Shown one piece after another: positions 48,498-62,320 of a DNA stretch of 64,000 nucleotides. The stretch's first letter is position 1. Each line of letters opens with the position of its first letter. Source of the DNA: Climacteris rufus (taxonomy: Eukaryota; Chordata; Aves; Passeriformes; Climacteridae); the NCBI GenBank assembly GCA_013398175.1, contig VZRZ01006452.1, positions 35,189 to 99,188 on the forward strand. The letters are read 5' to 3'. A program made the position numbers and the translations under genes. Below the pieces are notes generated by a model, which made no database searches, was not told the DNA's origin, and worked only from the letters and a program-made list of their open reading frames with translations.

Positions 48498-51400
48498 CTG
48501 CAGAACACAAGTACAAAAAAAGAAGCTATTTGAGGTCATCTTTATTCCTCCAGTCAACATCACTTCCTAGTGAGGAAGGAGTAACAGACTACTCAGTACT
48601 ACTCAGACTATTCGGTCACTGAGTGATGAGTAACAAAGGCTTCAGAAGTTCAATATTTGTTACCTCAACCCATTTCTCTTAAACCAAGTATTCATGACAA
48701 AACTATTGAAATCTTACTATTTTCTTAAAACATTACATGAAAGTATTAGAAAGGTGTTTTCACACTCAAATGAATTTATAAAGCCCAGAACAATTACGTG
48801 CTGAGGTATAAATCTTGAAGTGCTTCCAGAGTAATTAAAAAACCTGAACCAAGAGAAGGTTTATTCATTCCCTAAACCTACAGTCTAAAATACAAAAAGT
48901 AAAATATTAAGAAAAAGTCTTGAGGGATACTGAAAAAGTCATGTAACTTTTCAAGTTAGCCTCAAGAGCTTCCCTGGAACACCAGACAGCACAAGCAATT
49001 ACCCCTAAAAAAGTGTTTTCATTTAAACCATACTAAACATTCCATGCAGAATTAAGCACTTTCCCACAACCAGTCCCATCAGGAACATTCTCAGTCCAAC
49101 AGTGGCATGAACTGGTCAAGCTCACCTCCCAGCTTTCCAATATGAGGATCTTTTTCTCTCTTCACTGGTAGAGAAGAACCAAGGAGGCAGGAAAAACCCA
49201 CACAAGTGAAACAGCCTACAAAGAAAGTACTCCCAAATGCTTGGGCAAACCAAAGGGAAAACCAGCATTCTGCTGTTTTATCTGTTCTGTTAGTCCTGCC
49301 TACTGCTCAAGGAGGTCACACTGGCATCACCTCAAGACTCACACGCACAGCTTTCTCACAGTTTTAGGAAATGCACCTCACAGGACAGCCCATGTAAACC
49401 CTGCTTTCCCTGAGTGACTGCTGAGAGACAACGATCTCTTCTTGGCTTTTTAACCAGCTTTATAGCCTTAAAATTCTCTCCAACTAGCAGGAGGACAAAA
49501 CAGAACTCCAGATTTCAAGTTTCCTTGACAACTGTTCCCATGTAACCTGGGCAGACAGGACTGGGTAAAAACCATCAGTGGGAAGTAGTGAAAAGCCGCT
49601 AAATGCTCAGCCAAGTGCTGTTGTTGCCATTAGGTGGCAATATCAGCCAGCAGTGGAACCTTAGGGACTGTAAGAGCAGACCTGGTCCCGGTTTGGCAAG
49701 GAGCAGCTCCCTGACCTTGAATGGTTTGCCATCAGTAAATAGCACCGCTATAAAAGCCCTTTCCTCCAAGCGTCAAAACTCTGAACTAAATCTGACCAGT
49801 GGAACCAGTATCAATCCAGGAGTTTTCTTACTGCTCCCCTTCCTGTTCTCTCCCATCCCACAGGCTGTGCGGGGCTCACTTGCTGTCTGGCATCAAACAC
49901 AAAAAACTTGTAGGAGCTTCATCTCTTTCAGTCTTTTATTTGCACCGGCGTCACCCAAGATTTAAATCCTCAGAAGTTACACAGGACAGCCACATCGCAC
50001 TTTCCCCTGAAATGCTTTCTAAGAAGCCCTTCTACATCATCCATGGTTATATAAGCCAGTAGATACTCAGCAGAATGAAAAACTCTCATAAAAAGCTCAC
50101 ACCTCTCTTGCCTTTCTTTACTTAACTATCCACTTTTGGGATCTTATTATCAGCTCACGCAATGTTTTGGGCTTTTTCTGGGGTGTTTGTCTGTTTGCTT
50201 TTAATGAAATTCTACATCAGCGTGTAAAACACGCGTGTCTGGTTTTTTCCTATGCGTATTTAAGGTCAACCTTGACTAATTTTACAGGCCTCCACATGCT
50301 GTTTACACTTCACCACATTACAAACCTGAAACTCCAACCAGGAAACAGTGGAGCTGTCAGAATTCTACACAGCCTATTTGCTTACTCAGGTAGAACAAAA
50401 TAAGGCTGAAAAATCTTCCAGCAACTTTACAAACTTTCAGATTGATGAGAGCCATTTTGAGGAGAAAAATATTAACAAAGATCCTCTCAATAAAGTTATG
50501 CCTATTTTGTATATACAGAAGGGTTTTTTAAATCATACAGATTTTTAAAAGCATATAAAAATAGCAAATGTTATTCTTCCAAGTAGTGAATCCCTTGAGT
50601 GTTTATTCAAATATCAGACAAATTCAGGCACAGAAGGATTTTACCTCTGTAGTAGCACAGAACAACCCATAAAAGCTGAACCAGGAATGGTAGCTACTAC
50701 AGTATAAATGGTTCCTTACAAATCCATTAATACTTGGCTGTTTTGGAAAGGTGGCTGAGTTTTTAGCATCCATTTCTATTTAGACACAAATCAATACTCA
50801 AAAATAAGTTTTGATAAAGCTAACTATTACATAAAAGACTATTTTTGGATACAGTATTTACATCTGCTTTTCCTGATCATTTCAAAACATGAAATTAATG
50901 AAGAAATGAATGTGTAAACCAACAGATCCTAGTTGTCATCGTGTGCCTACACAATGTGTACAGTTAGGGATTTAGGAACTTCCTCAACAACTCAATATAA
51001 TCTTGAGTTCAGGAGGACACTTTTTGAGGACACTAAGCCTCAGAGCCGTGAGCCCTAAGAGGGGTTCCAAGGGCAACATGACTGCCTCTGTTATAGCACA
51101 GTTCCACTCTGGTTTTACAGTCCCTGTGGAAAGTTGTTCTTAATAAAGCTCAGTGTAAAGCTGTTGTTGAAGCCAACAACAAACTACAGGATAGTTTATT
51201 TCTAATTTGAAGCCTGTTCCCAAGATGGGCTGTCAGTTTCACATGACCTTGGTCAGGGAGACAGCCTTGTGTCCCTCTCCACAAAGCTAGATAAAGTGCA
51301 AATTATTTTCCAGACCCATCTACCCACACATACCCCGCTAACCCTTTTTCTCCCCAGTTCTGCAGCAAGGCTATCCATCCACATGCTACTTTTCCATAAA

Positions 51401-53234
51401 ATACCAGATCTTGAGTTTTGACATTTCAGATTTTCTCACCTACAACAATAATTTCAGTGCATTTATCTGTGTTCTGAATAAACTTCTGCACTTACCAATC
51501 CTTTTGCTGCCAACTTACGCTGCAACACTTGCAGCCTGGGCCACTTGAACGCGTCTGCTCCTTGTTAATTCCAGAGACAGATCTTCCAAGACCAGGCTGA
51601 CCTGCAGGCAGAGCCACCCCACTCCAGAGGTGACCACCTCCCAGAATTGTGTAGCCTTCCAAGCACTGTAGTTGCAAGCCCAAGGCACCAGAGTGAACCA
51701 CTCTGTGGACTATGAATCCACACAAAATACAGAATAAGACCAGTTTGAGCATGAATGCCCTGCAAATAGGCTCCCAGCTACATGAATAAATAAAAACCTT
51801 CTTGTAAGTCCATGATGACAGAGAGCAGTAAGACCTTATTAAACGTTTTAAGTGCATCTTTCTTCCAAGAAAAAAAAAAAACCAAACAAAAAACCCCACC
51901 CTCCCCCCCAACTCTGACCTCTATAACTTATGTGGTACTCAGACACAAAAGAAACCAGTTTCCAAAAGCAAAGGACATTAAGAAGAAACTCCAAAAAGAA
52001 CAAGTCCTTCTCCACATGAAAAGCACAACCTCATGAAAAACAGCTCTTCATACCCCATCCACTTCTGTATGAAGCACTGGCAAAGGCCTTTTTTCAACTA
52101 CTATCAAACAATACATCCATGCACTATTTTACAAGCAATTTGGAGTCAACTCCTTTCTGCCACACTAGCAGGTGAACCCGTGCCAAGAGTAATTTTCTTG
52201 CAGCTCAGTTTTGATCACATCTTCATGTAGTATGCAAGAAAAACAGCATTCTGGCTCTCAAGAGTCCTTCCATGACCCTCATACACTGCTGTGGTGCCAC
52301 ACAGCCCCCTTTTCCATCCTGCTGTCCCATTTCTCTTGTGGTGTATTGCTACAGTGTCCATAACTCTGTGTGTCCATTAGCATCCTACCGGGATAATTTC
52401 ACCTGTACAAATTCTCAGAACCTCCCTCCTCCCCACAAGGACAGCAGTCCTTCTCCCCTAGAGGCACTTCCTTCTGTCAGTCAGTATAGAGGCTGCATTG
52501 CAGACACATTTAGGCCTGGCAAAATAAAAGCATACACAAGAAACACACGAGTTCTGTGTAGAGAATACTATTTAATTCTTGAAGCTATGAAGACTTTCAT
52601 CTGTTTGTGACAGCTAAGCCTTTAAAAATGCACAGAACCCAAATATTTGAATTTTTAATCAGATACCAAACACCGTGTGATTGTTGGGAGAGTACCTTTT
52701 AACAGAAACTTAAAATGCCTTTTTCAAGCCTTATGAAAAATTTTTGGTCAAGTACTTAGTTTTTGTCGCAGGGTGCACAGGGGAAGGAGGCCACATTTCT
52801 TCCCATTTCTGAAGCACCTCTGCACGAGAAGATGAGTAGACACCCTACTACTAAAAGTCTGTTTTCCAGCAATGCAGCAGGAATTCCTGCAGCAGCTGGT
52901 AGGTACCTCATGCTGCACAGCAGCTTCCAGGATGTGAGCTGATGAGCATCCAGTGGCCACCATTTCAAATACTGCCACCACTTTTCTTGCTCCAACACCG
53001 CTGCCTCACTGCACCAGCCCCTGCTAACCCTGAACATTTTGGGTTCCAGGAAGGTACCATACATGACCTGCCCCACAGCCCTGGCTGTGTGGCTGCCAAG
53101 CCAGCTATAACACCTGTGTGTGCTCACTGGCTGGAAAGCAATGCAAAGTGGCCTTCCTGCTGAACAAAGGCAGCATTAAATAATACTGATCATATATGCA
53201 CAACCACCTCTTCATACATTTACATATATGCTTT

Positions 53235-53261
53235 TGTGTGTGTACACATGTGCACGTGTAT
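53235..53261. repeat. alternating purine-pyrimidine tract
   Basis: Twenty-seven bases strictly alternate pyrimidine and purine (TG, TA and CA steps, with one CG). Such tracts can adopt Z-DNA. Confidence 0.8.
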
Positions 53262-54298
53262 TTTTAGGAAAGCTTACTCCACAAGCCTCAGTCATGAACA
53301 CAAGGCTGAGACACAGCTCCATCCAGAAGAACAGTTCACAGATGCTGCCTCCAAGCTCAAGAGCTCAGCATTTCCAAACCCAAGAAGATAAATAGCTCCC
53401 TACATCTACAACACTGCATTTCTACACACACACACATTTTAGAGTTCGCTATTTCTCCACTCTATTTTAAGCATGCAGACAATGCATTCCAAGGGACATA
53501 CCAGTGCTCCCTTTCCCACTGCCCACACAAATTCCCACCATGTAACAAGTTGACTATCAGGGCTAGTTTAGACAAGCAGCACTGTTTTCCCCAAATCAGC
53601 ATCAGCTTCTGGGGCAGCACTGGGGAAAGAGCAGCTGTGAATCACAAGGCAGCAGGACAGCACCGTGCAGCCCCAGCAGGCAGGGCTGCCACACACACCT
53701 CTGCTAATGGCACTGGTACCCTCACAGGCAGGTACACTCACAATTTAGTTCTCCCAGCACCAGCCACAGGCCAACCTCTCAAAAAAGCTCTGACAAAAGC
53801 ACCAGAGACTGCCTGGGGCATCCAAGGCACTTCAGTTACAGAGTGAGCTGGGAAAGCTGAATGAAGATCTGCTACAGACTTTGTGAAAAGTTTCTGTATT
53901 TAACAACACCCCTGAACCAGACTTGCCCAGGGGCCAAACTTGAGGTACTTAAGATTTGGTCTAGTGAAGAGCAATAGAACAGAGCTCCATGTCCTACAGC
54001 ACAGCCCATCATCCTCCTCACCCCACCTTCTTCTCAGAGCATCCAAGTAACTTGCTTGATTACTGTAATGACAGTGCTGTTTCCATGGCATCTTCTGCCT
54101 GACAACCTTGGCTATTTTGCTGCTAGAGAAACAAAAAGCCCCAATTTCCTAATGCAGATAAATTTCCTAACTATTTGAATTGAACACAACTACTGAAATA
54201 GACACACTTGCAGTTTCTGCAGTACTCTAAGTTTAAGGAAGATGAAAGCAGATTGACTAAAGAGCTGATTTAATGCATGCTTTAAAAAAAAAGCCCTG

Positions 54299-54404
54299 AA
54301 ACAAAACAAAAAAAAACAAACAAAACCAAAAAACCCAAACAAAACGAAGGACAAACAACATACACAAAAAACACAAACAAAACCAAACAAAATCAAAAAA
54401 CCCA
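54299..54404. repeat. A/C-only low-complexity tract
   Basis: About 105 bases composed almost only of A and C, in AAAAC/CAAA units. The G/T-rich minus strand gives spurious hydrophobic reading frames. Confidence 0.85.
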
Positions 54405-55389
54405 AGCATCTGATACACCCTGCAAGGAATACATCTTATGTAGCCAAGACAAAACATTGTATTTCTTATGGTAAAGCTGATCCCTCCTTTACCTTATACT
54501 CTGGCTGGAAAAAGACCAAAAACTTCTCTGTATTTCAGCCTTCCATGAAGCTTCTTGACAGTTAGTCACAACCACTGTACTACTTTCATGTATTACATCA
54601 TCACCACCTCTTGCAGTTCACTGGAAAAAATAATTTAATGTGTTTGCTGCTACAACTATATTTGACAGATCCTTGTATTTAAGTCAAGTAATACTTACTT
54701 CCTGTCTACAAGGAAAGGACCACAGAACATGACCAGCAGACCACCAACTGTTCAATTAACTGACTATGAATATTAATGTTAACCTCTACTCACTTACACA
54801 TGGTTTTCATGAGAAAGCTTTTCAACTTATCCAAGACATTGGTAAGACACCTACAATGAGCATCCACTAGCACAGTTTACAAAAAAATCCCCCTAAAATA
54901 AAAACTTGGAACAACAGTTGTATCTTTTACATGTCTTTCCCACCTCTTTGTCTTTGTTCACTGAAATCAGCTCCAACTGTAGTTTGCTCTGACCTGAAAA
55001 CAGAGTTGGAAAGCCACAACAATGGTGTGATCTGTGCATAAAGACTTGACAAACACGGAGTTTCCCATTCTACAACAGTGAGGTTAGGAGCATAAACTCA
55101 TTTTGTTTTATAGATAGATTTCAAGTATTATTTCCCAAGTTACTTTTTTTTTATAAAGCTTGATTTTAGCTCCAGTATAATATAAAAATCAAACACAGTT
55201 ACAGAATGATTAAATCAGTAGGTAGATATATAGCCCACGTGCAACCACCATGACTTTTTCAGAACTAAACTCAGTTGTCACACCACAGTTACCAAGCTGT
55301 TCAGAAAACAAACACTTTTTCTTTATCAAACCCTTCTTTGCTCTCCAGTCTGTCCTTCCTTTCCCTGGCCATCCCTGCCTGACGGGTGC

Positions 55390-55570
55390 TTTCCGCGTGG
55401 CAGCGCAGGAGCGCGCGGCGGGGATCTCCACGCGCGGCGGGGATCTCCACGCGCGGCGGGGATCTCCACGCGCGGGAAGGCCCCGGGCTGCGGTGGCGCA
55501 GGAACCAGCCCAGCGCTCGGTGCCCCACGCCGTCCCAGCGCCTGGCACCGCGCCACCCCGGCTGCCACAC
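55390..55570. promoter_or_regulatory. intronic CpG island
   Basis: A sharp CpG-dense patch in AT-rich intron 1, starting near TTTCCGCGTGG and ending near CCACCCCGGC. It contains the 19-bp tandem repeat at 55412-55475. No start codon, exon or splice pair could be tied to it. Confidence 0.5.
55412..55475. repeat. 19-bp tandem repeat with kappaB-like decamers
   Basis: Three identical copies of CGCGCGGCGGGGATCTCCA (55412-55430, 55431-55449, 55450-55468), then the first seven bases of a fourth. Each full unit holds GGGGATCTCC, which fits the kappaB consensus GGGRNWYYCC. Confidence 0.85.
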
Positions 55571-58500
55571 GAACGCCAGAGCCACCAGGCTGCGCAGACA
55601 CAAACCCAGCCCTTTGTACCGCCAGCAGCACTTCAGACGAGGGCAGATGGCGCAGGAAGACTCTCTGGTTTCCTCCTTTTCCAAGGCAGCTTACACATAT
55701 CAATTAGTAAGATGAAAGCCATCTCTTCACTGCTAGAAAGAGCCTACAGTCTCACTGACACCCCCACATGAGAGCACTCACGCTTAACTCACTGACCATC
55801 TCATACAGGAGCATGAGCAGAGCGAGACTGACTGGCTGGAGTTAGTGCTAAAATACTTAATACAAATAATTAAGGTGATGAGTAGAAGGATTTTCATTGT
55901 CTCACCTCATATTCTTCAGCTGTCTGCAAGTACTGGTGTATGTTCAAACTCTGGCATACCGAAGGAGTATGTCCAGATACAGACTCACCTGGCATAAAAA
56001 CAACAGGGGACCAACGAATTCGAAGAAGACAATAGCTGAGGTCCAACCTGCTTACACCAATAAATAGAATTAGAAACCATTTTAGGCAATAATACTTCCT
56101 TGGCACCTGCGTGGCAACAGGCAGTTCTTGAATCTCTATCTGGTACATGCTGAATACATTTGAATACTTCAAATTGCATTAAAAACATCACTTAAGACTG
56201 ACAGCCCAATTACTTTACAGCACTTTTGTGCTTGGGATTCCAAATTTCACAGGGTGACAATTGACAATTTTAAAAGATACACTGACATTTCATAACAGTC
56301 TCAGCAGCTTGAACATTTTAAATAAACAAGCAATGCTGCAATGGCAACAGGATGCCAAATATCAGCATCAAGATTACCAAAATCATTTAACACCTCTCGT
56401 ACACCTACTGTGTTTCAAGACACAGCCAGACAACAGCAATAACTCAGATCAAGGCAGTCATTTTATTAAATGGACTAATCTGGAGAGTCAAGGTTTTGGG
56501 CAAGTCTCAAAAATTAAAATGTTCATACCCAACTATCGCCTAAACTCCAATATGTCCTTGAGCAAAAGCCTCCTCTTAAAAATGCAGCTACCCGATTTGA
56601 TATCAGTTTAACAGAACAGCAAGTCATGAGAAAGGCATGGCATGTTTGATGGAGAAATCAAGTATTCCAAGAAAGCACAAAGCTGGGAGGATAATACTGT
56701 CAAGTCACACCAAAACTGGAGGAACTTGAAGACTGCAAGACTAAACCAAGTAAGATGCAGCACACTGATTCCTTTTGAGGCGCCCAAACAATATAAGCTT
56801 GTTTTACTGCCTTCAGACTGCCTAAGAAACCTCTGGACAGCTCATTCTGGGATCAAATAATCCTTCTGCTGCTTCCACAAGTTCTCATGAAGTAAAAGCC
56901 CCGTGACAACCCATCTAAACACACCCCAAGGTGAAGGTGCCACCTCTACGGGTGCTCTATGGAGAGACAGCATGGTGGCTCCAAGGATGCAATTATTTCA
57001 TTTGCTTTTTCTCAAACAATTTACTTTCCTGCACATCATGCACAAAACCAGAACTGAGCCCATGCCTAATGCTGACACACTAAATTTCATTCACTCTTCC
57101 TATTCTAGTCTCATGAACACATGCTGTATTCAGGTCAGGTTCTTACACATACATGTTAGCAGAGTAATTTAGTGCCTTATATTCTTTAATTATCTTTTTT
57201 CTCTGTACCACTTTCATAGTTATATGCAAGTAAATTATGCAAAACAAGAAAAAAACTGTTCAGTAACAATTTCTATAAATAAAAGCTCCTTCAGTTTTTC
57301 AACCTGCAGAAATTGCAAAAGAAGATAAGAAAATGTCATATTAATCACTGACTTCCAAAGCTATTTTCTGTTCCACAGGAGGCAAAACACTGCAACAATT
57401 ACTCATTACAACTGCTACTGAAAGACAAGATGCACAGATAACAATCACAGCCCAAGTAACAAATTTTTAAAAATGAGTCAGTTCAACAGAACAGAAATAA
57501 ACCAGGAATTGGACCATTCCTACGTTTTGGCACATAACTTACAGAGACTTGTGTACTGAAGTTTCTAGGCACCACAGGAACAAATTTATTCATTAAAATA
57601 ATGTACAAATTTGGAAGGAAGCCCAACATATACATGAGTCTGAATAAAATCTCCTCAAGCCCTGTAATATCAGGATTCCTTTCTCAGTTCTGTGTGTGGC
57701 AACTAAGCACGTTACAAAAGGGATGAGGAAGAAACCATCACGGGACCTGGATGTGCCAAACTCTCTTGCACAGACTTGTATGACTCTGGGCAAATCCCTT
57801 TGTCTTCCTTTGTTTCTCCATCTGTGGAATAATGACTCTCCCACTGCTTTTCATAGCACTACCAGGTTTGACACCTCTGCAAGAGCAAGACAAGAACTGC
57901 TCAGAGGTGTTCACTCTTCCTTGAGTCTCTATAACCATTTCTTCAGTACTTTCACCGCTGGCCTCAGAAGCAAGGCAGATGTAAAGACAAGAAAGATTAA
58001 GGAAAGGCACTCATACCTTTGCAAGAAGAACACTCTAAGTGTGCCAAGTTTTGGTTCCACTAGACAAGAGTGCTTTAACACAGTACCCTAGGATCAAGGG
58101 GGTTTTTTTAATTTCCAGGTGGCAACCTTCCCTTTTTTATCCATTTTCCTGCACCCCCTCTGTTCAGAGACCCAGTTTCACAGATGACCCCACCCCATAC
58201 CCAAGACATCCCACCAGAACTAGAAAAAAGTAACCAACCAAGACAAGTGTGAGCAAGGAACATGCGAACGTGGAGAGGAAGGGAAAGGTTCCTACCTTTT
58301 TAACCAGTAGACAAATACTCAAAGAAACTGAAATCCATTCCCAAGACAACCAGGAAAGCAGGAGAAGAGAAATTCATGCTGCTTTCTTGTAAGCAGCTAG
58401 ACAATGACACAGAGAAACACAGAGCCCCTCCTTTCAGGAGAACAGGGGGTTCATGCTCACCATGTGTCTTCATACACTGGGGAAGAAAATAGAGGACAGG

Positions 58501-61500
58501 CCGTCTGTGCCGCAGCGCAACAACAGAGCAGAGATGATGTGAGCTCATTGGTGCGCTGCTGCTTGGCACCACTGGGACCTGCCAACTACCCTTGGACTGC
58601 CAGCCCCAGGCACCACAAACAGGCAGATATCCCAAACACATCAGCAAGCAGCTGGTCATCCTGTGTATTAACAGTTTTTAAGCCAAACCTATGAACACAA
58701 ATGAGGAAAACCATTTCAAAACAGATGCTTACAAATCGAAGAGTTTTTCACGGAAGGGAGAGCATCTGAAACAATTAAGCTACAGTGAGGTGACTGACCA
58801 TGCCTGTGTTGCTGGTTGGTGCCCAGCCTGCCACCCAACTCACACTGCATTTTGGCAGGCACAGTGCATTAACAGCGTCAGCTAACACAGCTCTGCCTAC
58901 AAACACCACCTCCTTTGAGTGTGGCAGCCTGCTTAGCTAGAATATTACAGAGGCAAAAAATAGCTACAGCAAGTAAAATATAGCAGCACAAGGTGAAGGA
59001 ATTAGGAGAATGAAGACCAACAAAACACTGTCAACCAAAGCAATTCCAGACACAAGCAGCACAACCAATGCCTTCCCTCTGAAGCCAAGGCGAGATCTAT
59101 TCAGCAGCAAGCCAGATACCCATCAAAGAGCACACATGCACTTGACAGAGAAAACCAACAGCCAGCACGCTCACACAATACGACAGGCTCATCCTTCCCT
59201 GCTGCAAAAGCCAAGTGCACCTGTGACTGCGCTGCTCCCTAGAGACTGAGCCCCATCTCTGGTCTTACCTTCTGTTCCCTGTGCACAGAACCACTGCAGG
59301 AACCTTTCTCCATGGGCCACATACCACTTAATGACTGACAGCTCTGCTATTACACTAACAACAGCCCAGGGAAATATATACCCTCTTCCCACAATTACTG
59401 GTTTCCAGTTAACACCTGTCTGAAAAGGAATTTTATGTCTTTTAGCAAACAATTTTTCTTTCCCATGCTGACACTGAGATTTAGTAAAAAAGAAAAAAAT
59501 AAACTTTCAGTTAAACCAATAAAACACACCAAAAAACTTCAAGATTCTGCACAGCTTCTTTTAAAGCCAGGCCACGTCTTTCTCAGACACAGTTAATATA
59601 ACCTCTATTTTTCCATGCTGCCTTACCCTTTGAGGGAGTCCAAGAGCTTTCTCACCCAATACACCTGCACACACATCCTCCCTTTACGACTACTGTAATG
59701 CTGTAACTTTAGCATGCTTTACCAAAACACATCTGCAAGGAAAAAGGCAAGTAGATGCACATGCATTGCCATATCTGTATTTTCTCAAAATGTGGCAAAG
59801 GAAAGATGCCTTGAGTTTGTGTATCATATTAACATGATACTGCTACAAATCAAGCTCCTTCTCGTGTAACCATCTGACTCTTGGCCGCTAGCCTGAGACT
59901 TAGCTCGGAATTACCAGATTCCCAAGTACTTTCTCATTATTTAACTACTTCTGGCCACACAAAAATTTAAGGGGTAACATCCTTGAAAAAGAGCATAGCT
60001 GTGTGCAGTTAACAGAGGTGTAACCTGACCCATCCATGTACACGTGATGCAGGAAGGAGTGTCCTCAGGGCACGCAAGGACTAATAACTGGATAATCAAA
60101 GAGCATTAGACCACGTGTCCTAAGAGTTGAACTTGGCCCTAGCTGTACAATAGATGCCTTTGTCAGCCTACAGATGTTTCCCAACCTGTTCTTTTCTCCA
60201 CCCGTGTCCCAGAGGCACACAAGAGCTCTGGAGAGCACAGCAAGAGCCCAAGTGCCCAAGTGCCACCACAGTGGTCAGCACACCAGATGTGTGACTAACT
60301 GAACTGAATCAGAGCTTTCATTTTGTGCACTACATTACATGAAAATACACCTCTACCTACATATTGGTTTAAGACAAGGACCACATACAAATCCCCAAAT
60401 TGCTTTTGGCTTTGTTTGCCTTCTCCTTACACAAAACACAGCTATATCCACTAGCCAAACAATGCTCTTTTTTTCAAGCTGTGAGCTGCCTTCTTGAGGC
60501 TCGGGAAGCTCCAAGAAAAACCTCAAGCACTACAGCACAGACTGTCCATCTTTCACCACCCAGAAATCAAAAGCTCGTCATGACTAATAAAGCAGCCGTG
60601 ACTATTTTGGGGAGCACACAAGAGCTCCACGTGTATTGTATTATACTTCCAGCCAAAACCAAAATCAGTTTCAAGTACTGACACTGCTTTTTCTCCCTTG
60701 TATCTTCAACTCGAGCAAACCATATCTGCTACTCCAATATTAGCAAAGCAAAACTGTTTGAGACAGAATAACAGGCTTGACCTTTACAATCATGTGCAAA
60801 CAGACTCAGAAATGTTAACACTCTGGAAAAAAATTGACATGACCAAACCCAACTCAAATTCCACAAGTCAGCTTTCCAGACAGCCTTCCAGCTCGTAATC
60901 CACCTGAACAACTGAACTAGATTACAACTGAAAACAAAACAGCAGCTTCTGCAAAGAGCAGCAAGTCACATGCAATAGCCTCTAAATTACTGAAGGCCAA
61001 CAATGTCAGCTTGCCTCACAGGAGAAGACTACCACAGCACAGTCACAACAGAAGTGACTCCGCACTAGGTGTATTCGTAAGACCTGCCACAGAAATAAAC
61101 TCTCCCAGTGTGCCGAGTTCAAAATTGGGGCCACACCACATGGAAACACTTGGAAGTGCTAAACTTCACAGATCCATTACAATGGCACCTGCCTCTATTT
61201 ACCTCTCCAGAACGAAGCACAACAAACAAGCCCCGCCTTGACAGGAAACGAAGCAGTGTCTGCTGTAGAGCACCACACTTCCGAATTTACAGCAGCTGCT
61301 GGAGCTGCAAATCCTCCCAATACCTCGCTCTAGGGACCAAAATGATGGTATGAAAGGTTAATTGAAGTCAGAGTTAACAAAAGCAAAGAGAACCTAATGC
61401 ACAACACAAAGTTTGTCCATTTGGATTACCAACTGAAATGCTATCGCTAAGACACATAAGGCAGAAAAAACACAAAACACAACAGAACTTTCATGACTAC

Positions 61501-61878
61501 CCTAATTTCAGGAGCGATTTGGAAGAACGTGGTACACCTCCTGTCTGGACAATAAGCCACTCCTCAGACAATTAACTGAAGAAAAACCTCCAGGAAAAGA
61601 CACTTGCACTGAAAAGCAAACAGCACAACAATCGACAAATGCACAGTATAAGATTGCACAAAACAACCTGGATTCCTCTCCATTGAGGTGACATTTTTCT
61701 TAGGCATTGACTTGAACAGTATGAATGCAAGAGGCAAACCAAATCTTAAGTGTTACCAAGTACCTGCAAAGACTGCACACAATTTAGGTAGGACAGCAGA
61801 GCTCACAACCAGCTCATCCCTTCACTGGTGTGACTGGAGGATGGTTGACTGGCTCAAAACAACCAGATGGGAAGCATT

Positions 61879-62320
61879 TGTGGGGTAACAGGGTGAGCTC
61901 TGCAAAACTGGAGTGGCCACTGCTCACCCCCTGCCCCTTGAGACTTCATCAGCCTCTGGTCCACACCAAAAGGGCAGTGATTGACCAATGTCCTGCCCCA
62001 AAATGGCTGTGACTGACCACAGCTTGCTGTGACCCAGACCTGTTGAGAGGTTCTCTGTGAAAAACGCAAGCTGACCCCCAGAGAGGGTAAATAGGGAGAA
62101 AGACATTGACTCTCTGTGGGTTAATGACCAGTTTGTTAGTGAACCTCCTGAGAATTTGGTTGTTTCTCTGCACACCACCAAGAGTGAATCAAACTACCTT
62201 CCCTTAAACCTGCCAAGTGGGCTGGGGCTTTATGACTGGTTCAGCAGTAACGACTCCAAGAGGCTGCACTGTGAAATAAACGATAAAAGAGAGAGCATGC
62301 CTTTTCCAATTTCATAAAGT
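61879..62320 (+). mobile_element. possible LTR-like block in intron 1
   Basis: The block begins TGTGGGGTAACAGG, has a TATA-like GGTAAATAGG near 62085 and AATAAA near 62275, in the order of an LTR on the + strand. I found no matching inverted end or target-site duplication, so the call is weak and the limits are arbitrary. Confidence 0.22.

Noticed and set aside
54190..54457. Hydrophobic minus-strand frames rich in Phe, Cys and Val
   Set aside because: Translation of the A/C low-complexity tract in reverse, not a membrane protein gene.
55390..55570. BMP2K exon 1 at the CpG island
   Set aside because: The minus-strand translation does not contain the expected sequence leading into the glycine loop, and no donor after a single G in the right frame is evident.
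55250..55771. Overlapping 110-170-aa frames on both strands at the intronic CpG island
   Set aside because: They arise from the GC-rich 19-bp repeat and its flank. No splice phase or known domain supports them.
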